Assembly (NCBI GenBank): GCA_002716585.1
Contig: PBBL01000016.1
Span: 1 to 64,000, forward strand
Direction: 5' to 3'
DNA length: 64,000 bases
Source: Myxococcales bacterium
GTDB taxonomy: Bacteria > Myxococcota_A > Bradymonadia > Bradymonadales > GCA-2716585
The notes beneath the pieces were generated by a model. It did no database searches, had not been told where the DNA came from, and saw only the letters and a list, made by a program, of their open reading frames with translations. The translations under genes were made by a program, and so were the position numbers. This document shows positions 16,649 to 25,545 of the stretch, piece by piece (position 1 is the stretch's first letter; each line of letters starts with the position of its first letter).

Positions 16649-18456
16649 CAGGGCTCCAGCGGGCCACAAGGAAGCCGCGCCGTGTTGCCCTCGTACAGCA
16701 GCGCGGCGTTGGTGACGTCCAACAGCCCCTCCTGAGGCTCGACCACCCCCCCAAGCACGACCGCCACGCCGTCCCACATGCGCGCCCCCATCCCGCCGAC
16801 GGTGAACAGCGGCATCGACGCAGGCCCCTCCGAGACGCTCCCGTCGCGGAGGTTGATCTGGAGGACGTCGCGGCGAGGCCGAAACGGCGTCGTGTTGTCC
16901 CCCCCGGCGATGCCGCCCACCAACCAGACGCTGTCCGTGGTGGCGCGCACCGTCGCCGCGAACCCGCGCAGCGACAGCTCCTGGACGGTGCGGTAGCTCG
17001 GCGGTGAGGTGAGGGCCAGCTCCGCGCTGCCCCCCGACGCGGTGAGCGAAATCCGATAGAGGGACGGGGTCGTCGGGACCTGCCCGACCCGCTTGGACGA
17101 AAACACCGTGAGCCCGCCGACCACCACCAGGTGACCGCTCGCGTCCTCGACCACGTGCGGAAAAGCCGTCGGCCTCGCCAGCTCCTGCGCGTCCGCGCTC
17201 CCAGACGACGCGATCACGAGCGGCATCGGCTGGGACGTCGCGCCGCTCACGTCGAACACCTCCACGAGGCGAGTCAACGCGTCGAGCCCGCTCCCCGTGT
17301 CGATGTTGCCCCCGATGATCGCCACCACACCGGGGGACACCGAGACGACCGCAGGCGCGACCCGCGCCGTGGCCATCTCCAGGCTCTCGTACCGCACCCC
17401 GGAGGCGCCAAGCCGAAGCAGCGTCAGCGACCGCGACAGATCCGCCTCCTGCCCCACTCGCCGGACCCCTCCAGCCACGGCCACCACCGCGCCATCACCC
17501 GTCTCCGTGAAGCCCGCCCCCGCAAAGAAGGCCTCGCGCAGGTGCGCCGGGCGGCTCGTCGACTCGCCCAGCTCCTCCACCGCCCCGCCCTCCACGTCCA
17601 CCCAGAGCGGCGGCGGCACCTGCGCGCCCGCCTCCGGGCCGAAGGCGAGCACGTTGGTCACCGCAGGGTCCAGCCCCGCCTCCGCCACCGCGGTCAGCCC
17701 GCCCAGGAGCAGGATCCGCGGCGCCTCCGACGGCGCGGGCGACACCCACATCGCGGCGCCCATCGCCCGCCCCTGAGGCAACCGCAACGACGACCGCTCA
17801 AAGGCGCGCCGCGCGTTGTCGTAGCGCCACACCTGATCCGACGCCGGGGCCACGCCCGTCTGCGTCGTCCAGCCGTTCACGCCGCCCAGCAGCAGCGCCC
17901 CGCCTCCATCCGGCGCCTCGGCGACCGCCGCGAAGGCCAACGCCTCGTCGGGGAAGCGCGACGCGTCTTCGCCGGACGCCCCGGGGCACGCGAAGGCGCC
18001 CACCGGCAACAAGAGCACCGGGACCTCGCGACGCTCCCCTTCGCTCAACGCCTCCACCCGAGCTTGCGCGGACCACCGCGCCTGCCCCTCGGGCGCCAGG
18101 CAGACCGACACGGCCAGCTCCAGCGCTCGGTCGGAGGGCACCGCAGGGAAGTCGAGGGTCGAGGTCGCCCCGCCCACCACCAGGGTCTTGTCGTAGAGCG
18201 TCTCGCCCGACGCCGCCACGCTCAACCGCACCGCCCCGGCGCCCTGCTCCTCCCCGGCGCCGCCAGGTCGATTGAGGCCGCCTCCCGCGACCGACTCCGC
18301 GCAGACGAACCCCTCCGGGGGCGCCTCGGCGACCGGCAACGCGCGAATGGAGACACCCGCCTCGGGGGCAGGGGCCTCATCGCCGCACGCGGCGACGACA
18401 GCCCAGATGAGGAGCAGCAGATATCGGAGGAGAGGCCGCGGTGCAGGAGTTCGCAT
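16648..18456 (-). CDS. Kelch-like beta-propeller lipoprotein
   Basis: A 602-residue lipoprotein with signal RYLLLLIWAVVAAC (lipobox VAAC, Cys24). After an Ig-like N-terminal section (~60-155), the protein shows repeated blades with hydrophobic-GG motifs: ALLLGGVNGW, RILLLGGLTAV, AVVAVAGGVRR, VVAIIGGNID, HLVVVGGLTVF, VWLVGGIAGG and GVAVVLGGVV. This spacing fits a six- or seven-bladed Kelch propeller. Such domains bind proteins or glycans; no catalytic motif is seen. Both ends are coupled: its ATG overlaps the PATAN/J/TPR stop, and its stop overlaps the glycosyltransferase ATG. Confidence 0.82.
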   Translation of the reverse strand: MRTPAPRPLLRYLLLLIWAVVAACGDEAPAPEAGVSIRALPVAEAPPEGFVCAESVAGGGLNRPGGAGEEQGAGAVRLSVAASGETLYDKTLVVGGATSTLDFPAVPSDRALELAVSVCLAPEGQARWSAQARVEALSEGERREVPVLLLPVGAFACPGASGEDASRFPDEALAFAAVAEAPDGGGALLLGGVNGWTTQTGVAPASDQVWRYDNARRAFERSSLRLPQGRAMGAAMWVSPAPSEAPRILLLGGLTAVAEAGLDPAVTNVLAFGPEAGAQVPPPLWVDVEGGAVEELGESTSRPAHLREAFFAGAGFTETGDGAVVAVAGGVRRVGQEADLSRSLTLLRLGASGVRYESLEMATARVAPAVVSVSPGVVAIIGGNIDTGSGLDALTRLVEVFDVSGATSQPMPLVIASSGSADAQELARPTAFPHVVEDASGHLVVVGGLTVFSSKRVGQVPTTPSLYRISLTASGGSAELALTSPPSYRTVQELSLRGFAATVRATTDSVWLVGGIAGGDNTTPFRPRRDVLQINLRDGSVSEGPASMPLFTVGGMGARMWDGVAVVLGGVVEPQEGLLDVTNAALLYEGNTARLPCGPLEP

Positions 18457-21053
18457 CAGCGCTTCTTGGTGAGGGCCTCTTTGAACTTGGACCAGATCGA
18501 GCCCTCGCCGGAGGCGTCACCCCCACCTCCCCCGCTGGAGGCCTTCGGCTTGTTCTGGTTGCGCATGTTGAACAGGCGGATCTCGCGAACCGCCTCCACG
18601 CAGGACGGGTCGATCTCGTTGACCTTCTTGAAGAAGTGCAGCGCCTTCTCCTCGTCCCCCTTGGCCTTGGAGATCTGCCCGAGGAACAGGAAGCTGTCGC
18701 GCTCGCCGCCCTCCAGCTTGGAGGACTCCAACAGCATCGGCATCACCTGCCGATCGGTCCCGTTGACGAGGTAGCGCGCCCAGGCGTAGTGCGCCTTGTA
18801 GCGCCCGTTGTCGGACTCCATCTCCGAGGCCATCCGAAACGCCTCGGCGGCGTGGGAGTGGCGACCCGCGCGGAGGTACTTCATCCCGTTCTTGAAGTGG
18901 TCGTCGGGCTTGAACTGCCGCCTCAACTCATCGCGGGACTTGCCTCCCGGCAGCGTCATCGGCGTCCGGCGGGCGCCCGACGGGCGTGACGCGGACGGCC
19001 CTCCCCGCCGAGGGGGCGGTGGGCGCTTCCCGCGCGGCGAGGAGGCTCGTCGGGAGGAGCCGGAGGAGCGAGGGGTGGGGCCGGACGCGCGCGACGGGGG
19101 TTGGGAGCGAGGAGGGCGGTTGGCAACCGCGGGTCGCTTCTGTGAGCGAGGCAACGCCACCGACGGAGACGACGTCCGTGATGAAGCGCCGGTCGCCTTC
19201 TCCGGGGTCGAGGCCGCCCTCGCCGAAGACGCGAGCCCTGGCGAGCAGGGCTTCTCAGCGGGCCTCGCCGCGCGGGAGGCTCCAGACGGCGGGGCGCTCG
19301 TCGGGGACGGGGTCAGCACCGGCGGCGGCGCCGCGGGCGCCTCAGGCTCCTTGCGGGCAGGGGTGCTGGGCCTCGACACAGCAGGGACCGACGTCGAGAT
19401 CGGGGTGGCGCTCCGAGGTGGCCTCGCCGTCCGTCGAAACCGCGACGGCCGCGGACCACCGAGCGTCGAGGCGGAGACGCTGGACGCGGGCCGCGATCCC
19501 GACGGGGTGTCGGACGCGGGCTTCGACGGCTCCGAGGACCGGGCCGCGCGGCTAGGGCGGCTCAAGCTCGGCTTGGGCGGTGGCCCCTCGCGACCCACGG
19601 CGGGCTGCGATGAGGACGAGGTCCGCTTCACCTTGAGCTGCGACGTGCTGCGACGTGGCCTCGGTGACCGCGCGCCCGACACCCCCCGGCCGCTCCCACC
19701 TTCCGCCTTGAGGAGCTTCTCATACCCCTTCTTGAGCTGCAGGAAGACCTCCTCCGCGAGGCACTTGATCTCCTCATGGACGTTGCCCCCGTAGACGTCG
19801 GGGTGGTTCTCCTTGATCAGCTCGGCGAACTGGGTCTTGATCACCTCCGGTCCGCACCCGGGCTCCAGCTCAAAGACCCCGTAGGGGTCGTTGGTCTCCA
19901 GATACTCCAGCTTGTACTCCAGCTCGAGGTAGACCTCGCGCTGATCGGCCGTCATCGGCAGCTGCAGCTTCGGGCTCCAGCTCGGATCGGCGTCCTTGAC
20001 GTGGTAGCGGAGCTGGATCGGCTGATCGGCCGCGACCGGCTCATCCAGGAAGGTGATCAGATCGGTCTCGATCGCGAAGTAGAGCCACGGCATGACGTCG
20101 CCCGGCGGCAACCCCACCGCGGCGATCACCTCATCCAGCGTACGCCGCCCGTCGCAGGCGTCGCAGAACGGCTCAAAGAACGCCTCGCGCTCAAACCGCG
20201 CCCCGTGCTCGCTGATCAGCGACGTGAGCGCCGGGTAGCGCCCCTGGTACTCACCCAGGCGCCCCGCCAGCTCGTTGAGCGACAGCTTGCGCAGCCCCAT
20301 GTAGACCGGGTTGAGTTCATTGCCAAAGGCCATGAAGGAGTGGCTGGCGATGCTCCGCGGCGCAAACAGATAACTGCCGTCGGACCACCCGAAGGCCGCC
20401 TGGAACTGCGCCATGTCGGCGCCTCCGGCGTTCTTCTGGCGCCCCACGCGCCCCCCGAGGACGCTCACCAGCACGTAGCGGCCGTTGGACTCAAGCTGCA
20501 GGAGGCCCGCGTCGTTGCGGCGGTAGAGGTGATAGAGCAGCCGCGTCATCGACAGCTCCGAGAGCGACCCTTCGGTCACCGGGTCAATCGTCTCACGGAC
20601 CATCTCGGGCGGCGGCGCCGCGTCGTCCTCATCCTCAGCCGGTTGGTAGTGCTCGGTCTCGACCCCGAACTCCTCAAAGAGGATCCGGGCGACGCTCAGC
20701 TGCAACGCTTCGGTGTCGAGGGGGTCGTCGATCACGTGCGAGAGCCCGAGCATCTGCTGGATGCTCTCCTGCTCTCCCGCGCTCTCGGGCTCGACCAGCA
20801 ACGACGCGGACAACCACCCGGACGCCTGACTCAGCGCCTCGTGGGTGAGCATCAGCCGCTCAAAGCCTCCGGGGATGAGCCCCTGGCAGCCGAGGATCAA
20901 CCACGAGCCAGTCGGGCCTCCCTCTTGCAGAGCGGCGTAGCAGTCGTCCCATGAAAAGAACGTCCTGAGATCATCCACCCCAAGCTCGTCGAGGACCTGA
21001 ACGATCCCGTCGAGCACCAGGGGATCCGGGCACAGCAGCAGGGTGTGTGGCAT
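18456..21053 (-). CDS. PATAN (DUF4388)-J-domain-TPR protein with degenerate receiver
   Basis: An 865-residue cytoplasmic scaffold. Residues 1-~130 resemble a response-regulator fold that lacks the phospho-aspartate (TLLLCPDPLVLDGIV, SWLILGCQG). A PATAN/DUF4388 region covers ~165-240 (SLSELSMTRLLYHLYRRNDAGLLQLE). A J-like domain at ~390-450 begins NDPYGVFELEPGCGPEVIKTQF and carries NHPDVYGG in place of the HPD loop, so the HPD tripeptide itself is kept. A Ser/Pro/Arg-rich disordered linker spans ~455-690, then TPR helices at ~720-840. The family occurs in myxobacteria, with roles proposed in motility or signalling. Shine-Dalgarno AGGAGAGG precedes the ATG. It appears to head the leftward operon. 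Confidence 0.85.
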   Translation of the reverse strand: MPHTLLLCPDPLVLDGIVQVLDELGVDDLRTFFSWDDCYAALQEGGPTGSWLILGCQGLIPGGFERLMLTHEALSQASGWLSASLLVEPESAGEQESIQQMLGLSHVIDDPLDTEALQLSVARILFEEFGVETEHYQPAEDEDDAAPPPEMVRETIDPVTEGSLSELSMTRLLYHLYRRNDAGLLQLESNGRYVLVSVLGGRVGRQKNAGGADMAQFQAAFGWSDGSYLFAPRSIASHSFMAFGNELNPVYMGLRKLSLNELAGRLGEYQGRYPALTSLISEHGARFEREAFFEPFCDACDGRRTLDEVIAAVGLPPGDVMPWLYFAIETDLITFLDEPVAADQPIQLRYHVKDADPSWSPKLQLPMTADQREVYLELEYKLEYLETNDPYGVFELEPGCGPEVIKTQFAELIKENHPDVYGGNVHEEIKCLAEEVFLQLKKGYEKLLKAEGGSGRGVSGARSPRPRRSTSQLKVKRTSSSSQPAVGREGPPPKPSLSRPSRAARSSEPSKPASDTPSGSRPASSVSASTLGGPRPSRFRRTARPPRSATPISTSVPAVSRPSTPARKEPEAPAAPPPVLTPSPTSAPPSGASRAARPAEKPCSPGLASSARAASTPEKATGASSRTSSPSVALPRSQKRPAVANRPPRSQPPSRASGPTPRSSGSSRRASSPRGKRPPPPRRGGPSASRPSGARRTPMTLPGGKSRDELRRQFKPDDHFKNGMKYLRAGRHSHAAEAFRMASEMESDNGRYKAHYAWARYLVNGTDRQVMPMLLESSKLEGGERDSFLFLGQISKAKGDEEKALHFFKKVNEIDPSCVEAVREIRLFNMRNQNKPKASSGGGGGDASGEGSIWSKFKEALTKKR

Positions 21054-21144
21054 GGGGTGCCACCTCTCCTATCGGGCGACGCCAGACGCGCTCACCGCGA
21101 CCTGCGCCATCACGATCAAACAACAGTGGATCTGACCAGACCGC

Positions 21145-24100
21145 TCAGGGCGTCCCGCCAAGGCTCTTGATGTACCTCACGATCGTCCTCTTGTTGGAGG
21201 CCTTCGGCTCCATCTCGAGGTACTTCTTGAAGTGTTCGACCGCCTTGGTCGGGTTGCCCGTGTCCCGGTAGAGGAACCCGAGGGTCTCGTGGGCCAGCGC
21301 TTCCTTGAGACCGAGCTTGATCGAGCGCTCAAACGCCTCGATCGCCTCGGTCTGGTTCTTGAGATACGCGTGAGCGCGTCCCACTTGATAATGCGCGCGG
21401 GGCAGGGTGTCGCGAATCTTCAACGCGCGCTCGTACAGCTCGATCGCTTGCGTGTACTCGCGCTCATCAAACAACGTGTCCCCGAGCGCCAACAGCGCCC
21501 CGAGGTGCTCGGGGTTGGACTTGAGGGCCATCACCAGATCGTCCTTCGCCTTGCGGTAGCTCCCCTGGCGCGCCAGGATCTGACCGCGGCGGAAGAACAG
21601 CTCCGGGTTGGTGTCGCCGTAGCTCGGCGCCAGCCGCTCGATCTGGTTGTACTCCTCCAATGCCTGCGGCAGGTTGCCGTTCATCTCCAGCGTGTAGGCC
21701 AGGTAGAAGCGGAACTCGCCGTTGAAGCGGTCCTCATCGAGGACGGAGCGAAACACCTTCATCGCCTGATCGTACTCGTGCTTGGCGAAGTCCACCCGGC
21801 CCACAAAGAAGTAGGCCTCGCGGAACGAGGTGTCCATCGTGTACGCCTTGAGGAACTGGCTGCGGGCCGTCTCGTAGTTGTCCCACTCGAAGTAGGCGAG
21901 CCCGCGCTTGAAGACGTAGCGCGCGTTCTTGGGGTCGGCCTCGATGAGCCGGTCGAGCAGCTCGATGCTCCGCTCGTACTGCCCCTGCTCGCGCAACACG
22001 TCGGCCAGCAGCATGTTCAGCTGCGCGTCCTGCGTGTTGGTGTCCATGAACTGCTTGAGCTGCTCCATCGCCTTCTCGGAGTCCTTGGACTCCAGGTAGA
22101 AGCGGGCCAGCTTGATCCGCGCGTCCAGGTTGCTGGCGTTGCGCGCGATCGCCGACTCGAACAGCCCCAGCGCCTTCTCCTCGTCGCCGAGCATCAGGTA
22201 CGCCTGCCCGACCTCCACCGCCAGCTCGGCGTCGCGGGTCGCGCCGAGCTTCTCGGCGCGCGTCAGCAGCTCCCGGGCCTTCTCCGGCTTGTTGTCCCGC
22301 AACAGCAGCGTCGCCAACCGCACGTGGGCCTTGATGTCCCGGGGGTTGATCTGGATCGCCTTGCGGTAGTTCTGCTGCGCCTCGAACCAGTTGCTGCCCT
22401 GCTCATCGATCACCCCCAGGTAGTAGGGGAAGCGCGCGTCGGAGGGGAACGCCTTGGCCCCCTTCTTGAGCTCCTTGATCGCCTCGTCGTACTGCGCCAG
22501 CCCGATGTGGCTCTTGACCACGCTCAGCTGCACCTCGGGGTCGCCCTTGCTCAGCTTCTTGTTGGTCTTGAAGTAGTTGAGCGCCTCGGCGTACTTGCGG
22601 TTGCGGAAGAACTCCTTGCCCAGCTCCTTGAGCGCCTCGGTGTTCGTCGGGTCCACCTTGAGCGCCTCGGTCAAGGCGTCGATCGCCTCGCTCGACTCGC
22701 GCCGGGCCACGTGCACCAGGCCGCGGATCAGGTGGGCCTGCGACCGCTCGCGCACCGACGCCTCCTTCGAGAGCTTCTCGATGACCTGCATCACGTTGAT
22801 GCGCGCCTCGTCCAGCTCGGCGCTCAGGTAGGCCAATCGCCCCTGCCCGAGCAGGCTCGGCACGTGCGAGCGGTTTCGCCTGAGCGCCATCGCGAAGGAG
22901 TCGCGCGCGCCCTTGTAATCACCCGAGCGGCGCTTGAGCACGCCCATGAAGTAGTGCGGCGCGGGGGCCTCCCCGTCCAGCTCCGCCGCCTTCACCAGGA
23001 ACTTCAGATCCTCGGCGTAGTGGCCCGCCTCGCTGGCCTCCTCCTCGCCGAAGTCCATCGTGTCCTCGTCGCCGCCCTTCGGCGCCGCGGCCTGCTCGGC
23101 GGTCGCGCCGTCGTTGGACAGGACGCTGCGCAGCCCCATCAGCAGGTTGGCCACGTAGCCGTAATCGTCGTCGCCTGTCAGCCCCTTGAGCTGCTCGCCG
23201 GCCGCGTCCCGGTCGCCCTTGATCGCGGCCCAGGCGCCTCGCGCCAGCTGACTCTCCGGCGCGTCGCCCTCGGCGAGCGCCTCCCCGGTCGTGGCGGCCA
23301 TCTTGCGGAACTCGTCCGACTTCGACCCGTCCGGGTAGTGCCCCAGGAAGATCGCCGTCGCCGCCAGGAGCTGCCCCTGGAGGCCCGCGTCGCCCTTGCG
23401 CTTCTTGAGCTTGGCGCCGGTGCTCGCGACGAACGACTCCAGCGGCTCGTAGGTGTCGTCGCGGAGCGCCTCGAAGGTCGGCTCGCTCGACTTGCCCGGC
23501 TTGACGACCTTGATCGCGTCGTCCGCGCCGTCCTTCGATCCGTTGGCCGCCGCCCCGCCGCCGCCGTCGCCCATCAGCCCGCTCAGCAGGTCGGTCTGGG
23601 TCGCGATGAGGGCGACCGTCCCGGCCAGCGCCACGACCAGGAGCACGATCGCGATCCCCAGCGTCCGCGACCCGCCGCCCGACTTCTTGCCGCGCGCCGC
23701 CTTCTTCCCCTGGGTCGGGGCCTGCGCCGTCGCCGCCTGCGCGGTGGGAGCCGCCGGGGGCTCGGGTGGCGGGGGCGGGGCGTCGGGCAGCGGCGGCAGC
23801 GGCGCCGACATCTCATCGCGGCGCGGCGCGCTGGCCTGGGGTGCCGGGGCGCGCTGCGGCTCGTCGAAGTCGAACCCGAAGTCGCCGTCGTCCTGGCTGT
23901 CCAGCTCCGGCCAGTGGATGTCCGACGCGCGGTTGGTGTCCGCCTGGAACGTGGCGTCCGCCAGATCGTCCTTGAACAGATCGTCGCCGGACGGATCGCC
24001 GAAGCCGCCGAAGCCACCTCCCGCCGAGCGGGGCAGGTTCGACTCCACCGACGACGGCAGCTCCGCGTTGTTCCCCCGCGCCGGGTAGTCCGCGCCGCCG

Positions 24101-25251
24101 GGCACCGGGTAGTCCGAGCCACCAGGCACCGGGTAGTCCGAGCCGCCAGGCACCGGGTAGTCCGCGCCGCCGGGCACCGGGTAGTCCGCGCCGAAGGGCA
24201 CCGGCAGCTCACCGAGCGGCGCAGGAAGCTCCGCCCCGCCAAGCGGCGCAGGCAGCTCCGCCCCTCCGAGCGGCGCGGGCAGCTCCGCCCCCGCGCTCGC
24301 CGACATCGGCAGCTCCGCCCCTCCAAAGGGCACCGGCAGATCGCCGCCCACCGCGCGCGGCAGCTCCGCGCCCATCCCCCGCGGCGCGGGCAGCTCGGCG
24401 CCCATGCCACGCGGCGCGGGCAACTCCGCGCCCATCCCGGCCGACATCGGCAGCTCGGCGCCCATCCCGGCTGACATCGGCAGCTCGGCGCCCATCCCGC
24501 GCGGCGCGGGCAGCTCCGCGCCCATCCCGGCCGACATCGGCAGCTCGGCGTCGCCCGCGGGCATCGGCAGCTCCGCGTCATCCCCGCCAAACAGGTCGAA
24601 GTCGCCGCCGCTCGGCCCCTGATCGAGGTTGAAGCCCGAGCGCCCCATCATCTGCATGTTGTCTTCCGCCGGCCCCCCCAACGACGGGCGTGAGCCAAAG
24701 CCCCCGCCGCCGCCGCCGAGCCCCGGCTTACCGCCCAGGACAAAGCCTGAGGCGTCGCGATCGTCGCCCCCGCCGGGCGCAGGGCCGCCGACGCCGCCGT
24801 AGCCCTGCATCGTGTCCCGAAACCCGTCCCCACCGCCCGCGGGGCGATCGTCGAGCAGATCGGCGAACTCGGGCAGCGACGCCAGCGGCGTCCACAGCTC
24901 CTTGTCGCGCGAGAGCGACTCGTCGCCACGCAGCTTGCTGGCGCGCAGCATCTCCGTGATCAGGCGCTTCTCAAACGGCCCGAACACCTTGCCGCTCGGC
25001 CGCCGGATGAAGTAACGCTCGCTCCCCCCGCCGCCGCTGAGCCCCGACGGGCTGCTCTGCTCGCCGCCCAGGAACGTCACGCCCTGGATGTTCAGCCCCT
25101 CGGGAGAGCCTTGCTGACCCGAGCGGATCTGTTCGGGGGACAATCGAAACGTGTGCAGACACTTCGAGCACTTCATGTCGATCCCCGAAGGGGGGATGCG
25201 ATCGGGCTGCACCGAATATTCTGCGCTGCACTTGGGACAGGTGACCTTCAT
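21145..25251 (-). CDS. Zinc-ribbon, GYF-like, transmembrane, multi-TPR protein
   Basis: A 1368-residue protein. It starts MKVTCPKCSAEYSVQPDRIP with CPKC and CSKC (MJ0042-type zinc ribbon, ~1-40). A GYF_2-like domain follows (~80-130, RYFIRRPSGKVFGPFEKRLI), then glycine-rich sequence and an ELP/DYP repeat tract (~225-390). A membrane span lies near 530-553 (LGIAIVLLVVALAGTVALIA), and about 18-20 TPR units run from ~730 to the C-terminus. The order places the zinc ribbon and repeats in the cytoplasm and the TPR array in the periplasm, assuming N-in. ATG 25251 follows AAAGGA; the longer frame to 25314 is rejected. Such proteins are characteristic of Myxococcota, with no fixed function, although envelope assembly or gliding-complex roles are known for relatives. 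Confidence 0.85.
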   Translation of the reverse strand: MKVTCPKCSAEYSVQPDRIPPSGIDMKCSKCLHTFRLSPEQIRSGQQGSPEGLNIQGVTFLGGEQSSPSGLSGGGGSERYFIRRPSGKVFGPFEKRLITEMLRASKLRGDESLSRDKELWTPLASLPEFADLLDDRPAGGGDGFRDTMQGYGGVGGPAPGGGDDRDASGFVLGGKPGLGGGGGGFGSRPSLGGPAEDNMQMMGRSGFNLDQGPSGGDFDLFGGDDAELPMPAGDAELPMSAGMGAELPAPRGMGAELPMSAGMGAELPMSAGMGAELPAPRGMGAELPAPRGMGAELPRAVGGDLPVPFGGAELPMSASAGAELPAPLGGAELPAPLGGAELPAPLGELPVPFGADYPVPGGADYPVPGGSDYPVPGGSDYPVPGGADYPARGNNAELPSSVESNLPRSAGGGFGGFGDPSGDDLFKDDLADATFQADTNRASDIHWPELDSQDDGDFGFDFDEPQRAPAPQASAPRRDEMSAPLPPLPDAPPPPPEPPAAPTAQAATAQAPTQGKKAARGKKSGGGSRTLGIAIVLLVVALAGTVALIATQTDLLSGLMGDGGGGAAANGSKDGADDAIKVVKPGKSSEPTFEALRDDTYEPLESFVASTGAKLKKRKGDAGLQGQLLAATAIFLGHYPDGSKSDEFRKMAATTGEALAEGDAPESQLARGAWAAIKGDRDAAGEQLKGLTGDDDYGYVANLLMGLRSVLSNDGATAEQAAAPKGGDEDTMDFGEEEASEAGHYAEDLKFLVKAAELDGEAPAPHYFMGVLKRRSGDYKGARDSFAMALRRNRSHVPSLLGQGRLAYLSAELDEARINVMQVIEKLSKEASVRERSQAHLIRGLVHVARRESSEAIDALTEALKVDPTNTEALKELGKEFFRNRKYAEALNYFKTNKKLSKGDPEVQLSVVKSHIGLAQYDEAIKELKKGAKAFPSDARFPYYLGVIDEQGSNWFEAQQNYRKAIQINPRDIKAHVRLATLLLRDNKPEKARELLTRAEKLGATRDAELAVEVGQAYLMLGDEEKALGLFESAIARNASNLDARIKLARFYLESKDSEKAMEQLKQFMDTNTQDAQLNMLLADVLREQGQYERSIELLDRLIEADPKNARYVFKRGLAYFEWDNYETARSQFLKAYTMDTSFREAYFFVGRVDFAKHEYDQAMKVFRSVLDEDRFNGEFRFYLAYTLEMNGNLPQALEEYNQIERLAPSYGDTNPELFFRRGQILARQGSYRKAKDDLVMALKSNPEHLGALLALGDTLFDEREYTQAIELYERALKIRDTLPRAHYQVGRAHAYLKNQTEAIEAFERSIKLGLKEALAHETLGFLYRDTGNPTKAVEHFKKYLEMEPKASNKRTIVRYIKSLGGTP
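24083..24580 (-). repeat. In-frame minisatellites encoding DYPVPGG and AELPxPxG repeats
   Basis: Five exact-period 24-bp units start at 24083, 24107, 24131, 24155 and 24179 and encode DYPVPGG(A/S). Next to them, about 14 degenerate units of 24-30 bp run to ~24580 and encode (A)ELP(M/A)(S/P)xG(M). All units are multiples of three, so copy-number change keeps the frame of the zinc-ribbon/TPR gene. Confidence 0.8.
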
Positions 25252-25545
25252 CGTTCCTTTCCGTTCTTCTCCTGGTGAGCAGCCTGGCATCCCTGCAGGA
25301 TGCATCACCGACACACCCCGGTGGTTCTCTTCAAGCCCATGCGTGTCACGCTTGGGGTCATCCTGAATGGCCCAGACTCAACTCGTTCGCCAGACGCAGT
25401 CTACACCGGCCTCATCCGTTCATGCAAACTCTCGGTGTCCATCCAGCGTTGGCAACGCGCCCCCACCTCTGCTATGTGCTTGGTGTCTGGCCACCGTCCA
25501 GATACCAGATCCGATGGTGACGCGTCGAGGGCCTGTGACCGAGCG

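Noticed and set aside
21232-24474. 1080-residue plus-strand frame opposite the zinc-ribbon/TPR gene
   Set aside because: Antisense of a GC-rich TPR gene; composition dominated by R/L/V/A/H and no recognisable motif.
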